Positions 15,842 through 17,506 of a stretch of 17,506 nt of DNA are shown here, piece by piece. A program made the position numbers and the translations under genes. Source of the DNA: Candolleomyces eurysporus. Taxonomy: Eukaryota; Basidiomycota; Agaricomycetes; Agaricales; Psathyrellaceae. The notes beneath the pieces are model-generated. The model searched no databases, was not told the DNA's origin, and saw only the letters and a program-made list of their open reading frames with translations. Numbering within the stretch: position 1 is the stretch's first letter; each line of letters begins with the position of its first letter. The stretch lies in NCBI GenBank assembly GCA_027579435.1, contig JANBPK010001668.1, positions 1 through 17,506 on the forward strand, given 5' to 3'.

Positions 15842-17506
15842 TTATTGGAAGATGATTAAGAAGACAGGTCGAATAGCGTCGTCGGAGTAGAAAATGGTCT
15901 CGTTGAGAACTCCACGAAAGCGATCGAAAACGACCTGAAAAGAAATAAGTTATCGTTGGATATCCAGTCAATAGCGTGAAAGCGGGTAGCCTACAGAGTC
16001 GTGTTCGGGCGGACAGCTCATGACTTCGTTCCAGCCGTGCACTTGCCTGACCCTCCCAAGTACAGCCTTATTCAGCAGGAGAGCGCCGTCTTCTTTGCAG
16101 TAGGAGAAGGCTCTTTCATGGTTATGCCAACCCAGGTTATGAGAAGGTGCTGAGAGGGACTACTTGAAGCTACTTACTTGTTCGAGGCTGATGAGGTGTA
16201 GACGCCCTTGCCAAAACTATGTCGTATACATATAAGTCACGCCACAATAAGCAGTAGAAGGGATTAACTTACGCTCCGCTGGGCTTTGCGAGATCCACTT
16301 TGAATGAAGTCTTCAGAATATTGCAGACAGCACACGTAGAAGATGTGCATAGCTTTTTTGTTGACACTCCGAGCTCGCACTGACGAGGTGTCCCATGGTA
16401 TCGATAGCACTCTTCCGGTCCAACTCGCTCACTATACAATTGTGAGTCGACCGGAGCAACTTGGAATAGAACGACAAACCGGTAGGAATCATACGGCCTG
16501 TGAAACTCCTCGTTCTCAACGACCTTGTAGATTCTCGTAATTGCAGGAATTGGGGACGAGCCCGCCTTCCACGCAGTCTTGAAATTTCTCTCAACTAAAG
16601 AAGTCATCATCAGTAAGAGCTTTTACCAAGAAGGATACCGCACATACCCATGTCGTAGCTTGTATGACCCTTCGGAATCTCAAGGATAAGCGGTGCCAAT
16701 TTCAGGGAAATCGCCCTGCAAGTTAAACCACAGAAATCGTGTCTTCCGTTCTTGGGCCGAGATCTGCACAGCAAACAGGCAATTTTGGCTGTGTCGACGC
16801 ATGTCTGACCACACTGTCGCTCTCCTTCCATCCTCGGAAGACGGTAACAAACCTATGAGTAGAAGATAAACGTAGTGTGGTCATACCCAATACGTAGGAT
16901 AAACGCGGAACGTACATCACAGATGGTAGGGTCAGCAGGGCCATCCTCGCAAAACTTCTCAGTGCAGGCAAGGCTACAGGTAATGCTCTGGTCGTCTCTG
17001 GCGCGGCGGACTTTGCAGACCTGAGAGAAATGGATTACAACGGAAAGTAATCAATGATCTGGGCCAATATAGCAGTATGAGCGAGGGGGCTCAACTTACC
17101 ACACAGTGCAGCCGACTGTCAATGAACAGTGCCCGTGCATCCGAGAGGATATTTTTGGAGGCTGAGATCTTTGAATTCAAACTTGAAATTGAACAGTCTC
17201 GAGAGGAACCTAGTGTCGCAGGGTTCTCGAGGGGTGGAACTACCGGCACCGAGGCGCTGGCAGCTAAAGCTGCAGCAATAGTTGAAATGGACATGGCCTT
17301 GGAGGCTTCCTCCGAACTCGAGCTGCCTCTATCAGACGACGCTGGATTTGGCGGCGCCGAGGAACTAGAAACCAAAGCCGCGATGATGCTTGAAAAGGGA
17401 TTCTTGGAGGTTTTCTTCGAATCCGAGCTGCCTCCATCAGAGGACGAACCTGTCGCCACATCCTCGGGAGGGACCTCTGGCGGCACTGAGGCGCGAGCAG
17501 CCAGGG
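15842..17506 (-). CDS. ART-E: zinc-finger PARP-like ADP-ribosyltransferase, H-Y-E intact, 5' end possibly outside window
   Basis: Eight exons are visible: >17506-17100, 17020-16916, 16852-16648, 16594-16480, 16431-16273, 16216-16178, 16112-15995, 15934-15842. Apart from exon 1, lengths match ART-D except for three extra bases in the last exon. Exon 1 stays open to the window edge and encodes Ser/Ala/Pro-rich tandem repeats. An internal ATG at 17294 (MSISTIAAALAASAS) resembles the ART-D start and would give 342 aa; the gene may start there or beyond the edge. There are three zinc modules, beginning at SRLHCVVC. Counting from that ATG, the triad is YRYHGTPRQC (His219), FGKGVYTSSASNKAFSY (Tyr266) and LNETIFYSDDAIRP (Glu324). 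The four-Cys insert is present. It is parallel to ART-D, about 0.8 kb away, and the two look like a tandem duplicate pair. Confidence 0.83.
17244..17506 (-). repeat. In-frame tandem repeats in ART-E exon 1
   Basis: A GGCrCyGAGG-like start recurs at about 17251, 17359 and 17488, spacings of 108 and 129 bp, both multiples of three. Each unit encodes a short hydrophobic Ala/Ile/Leu stretch followed by Ser/Pro and an acidic or Ser-rich stretch (SSSDGGSSDSKK; SSDRGSSSSEE). Frame-preserving period lengths suggest the repeats are translated, which favours a start upstream of 17294. Confidence 0.55.

Noticed and set aside
1..17506. Transposon or retroelement genes, tRNA or rRNA genes
   Set aside because: No transposase, reverse transcriptase or RNA-gene signature was found on either strand by reading.

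Overview
The window looks like nuclear DNA of a filamentous basidiomycete, probably an Agaricomycete. The coding regions are interrupted by many 48-79 bp GT-AG introns, and the families present (zinc-finger PARP-like ADP-ribosyltransferases, a microbial-type PARG, a fungal SRAP protein) suit such a genome. A Rhizoctonia-like species is my guess, not something the sequence proves. Five single N bases are present. Two of them sit exactly where a reading frame breaks by +1, so they look like consensus indel marks rather than biology.

Layout, left to right: (1) 500-1961, minus strand: a SRAP (HMCES/YedK-like) protein with a disordered tail carrying two SUMO-interaction-like motifs and a degenerate active site. 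(2) 1962-3105: no gene seen; a degenerate ~59 bp tandem repeat. (3) 3106-4483, minus strand: a microbial-type poly(ADP-ribose) glycohydrolase (TIGR02452/DUF2263 family) with an N-terminal membrane segment. (4) 4941-7131, minus strand: ART-C, an ADP-ribosyltransferase paralog that has lost the catalytic His and Tyr. (5) 7398-9213, plus strand: ART-A, with an intact H-Y-E triad, divergent from ART-C. (6) 9214-10160: a relic of an ART-C-like 3' end, tandem flank repeats, and a promoter shared by descent with ART-C. (7) 10161-11930, plus strand: ART-B, with H-Y-Q. (8) 11931-13667: no convincing gene; a second array of the ~59 bp repeat. (9) 13668-15041, minus strand: ART-D (H-Y-E, hydrophobic leader). 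(10) 15842-17506, minus strand: ART-E (H-Y-E, serine-rich repeat leader running to the window edge).

The five ARTs share one build: a variable N-terminal exon, three or four C-x2-C...C-x3-C zinc modules, and a PARP-type catalytic domain carrying its own four-Cys insert. Conserved intron positions and phases made it possible to assemble every spliced reading frame, and the four ARTs that retain all family introns have nearly identical catalytic exon lengths. The proposed undescribed system is a local ADP-ribosylation cluster: active writers, apparent pseudo-writers and an eraser-type hydrolase, beside a SRAP pseudoenzyme-like protein. The physical linkage and motifs are seen directly; joint function is inference.
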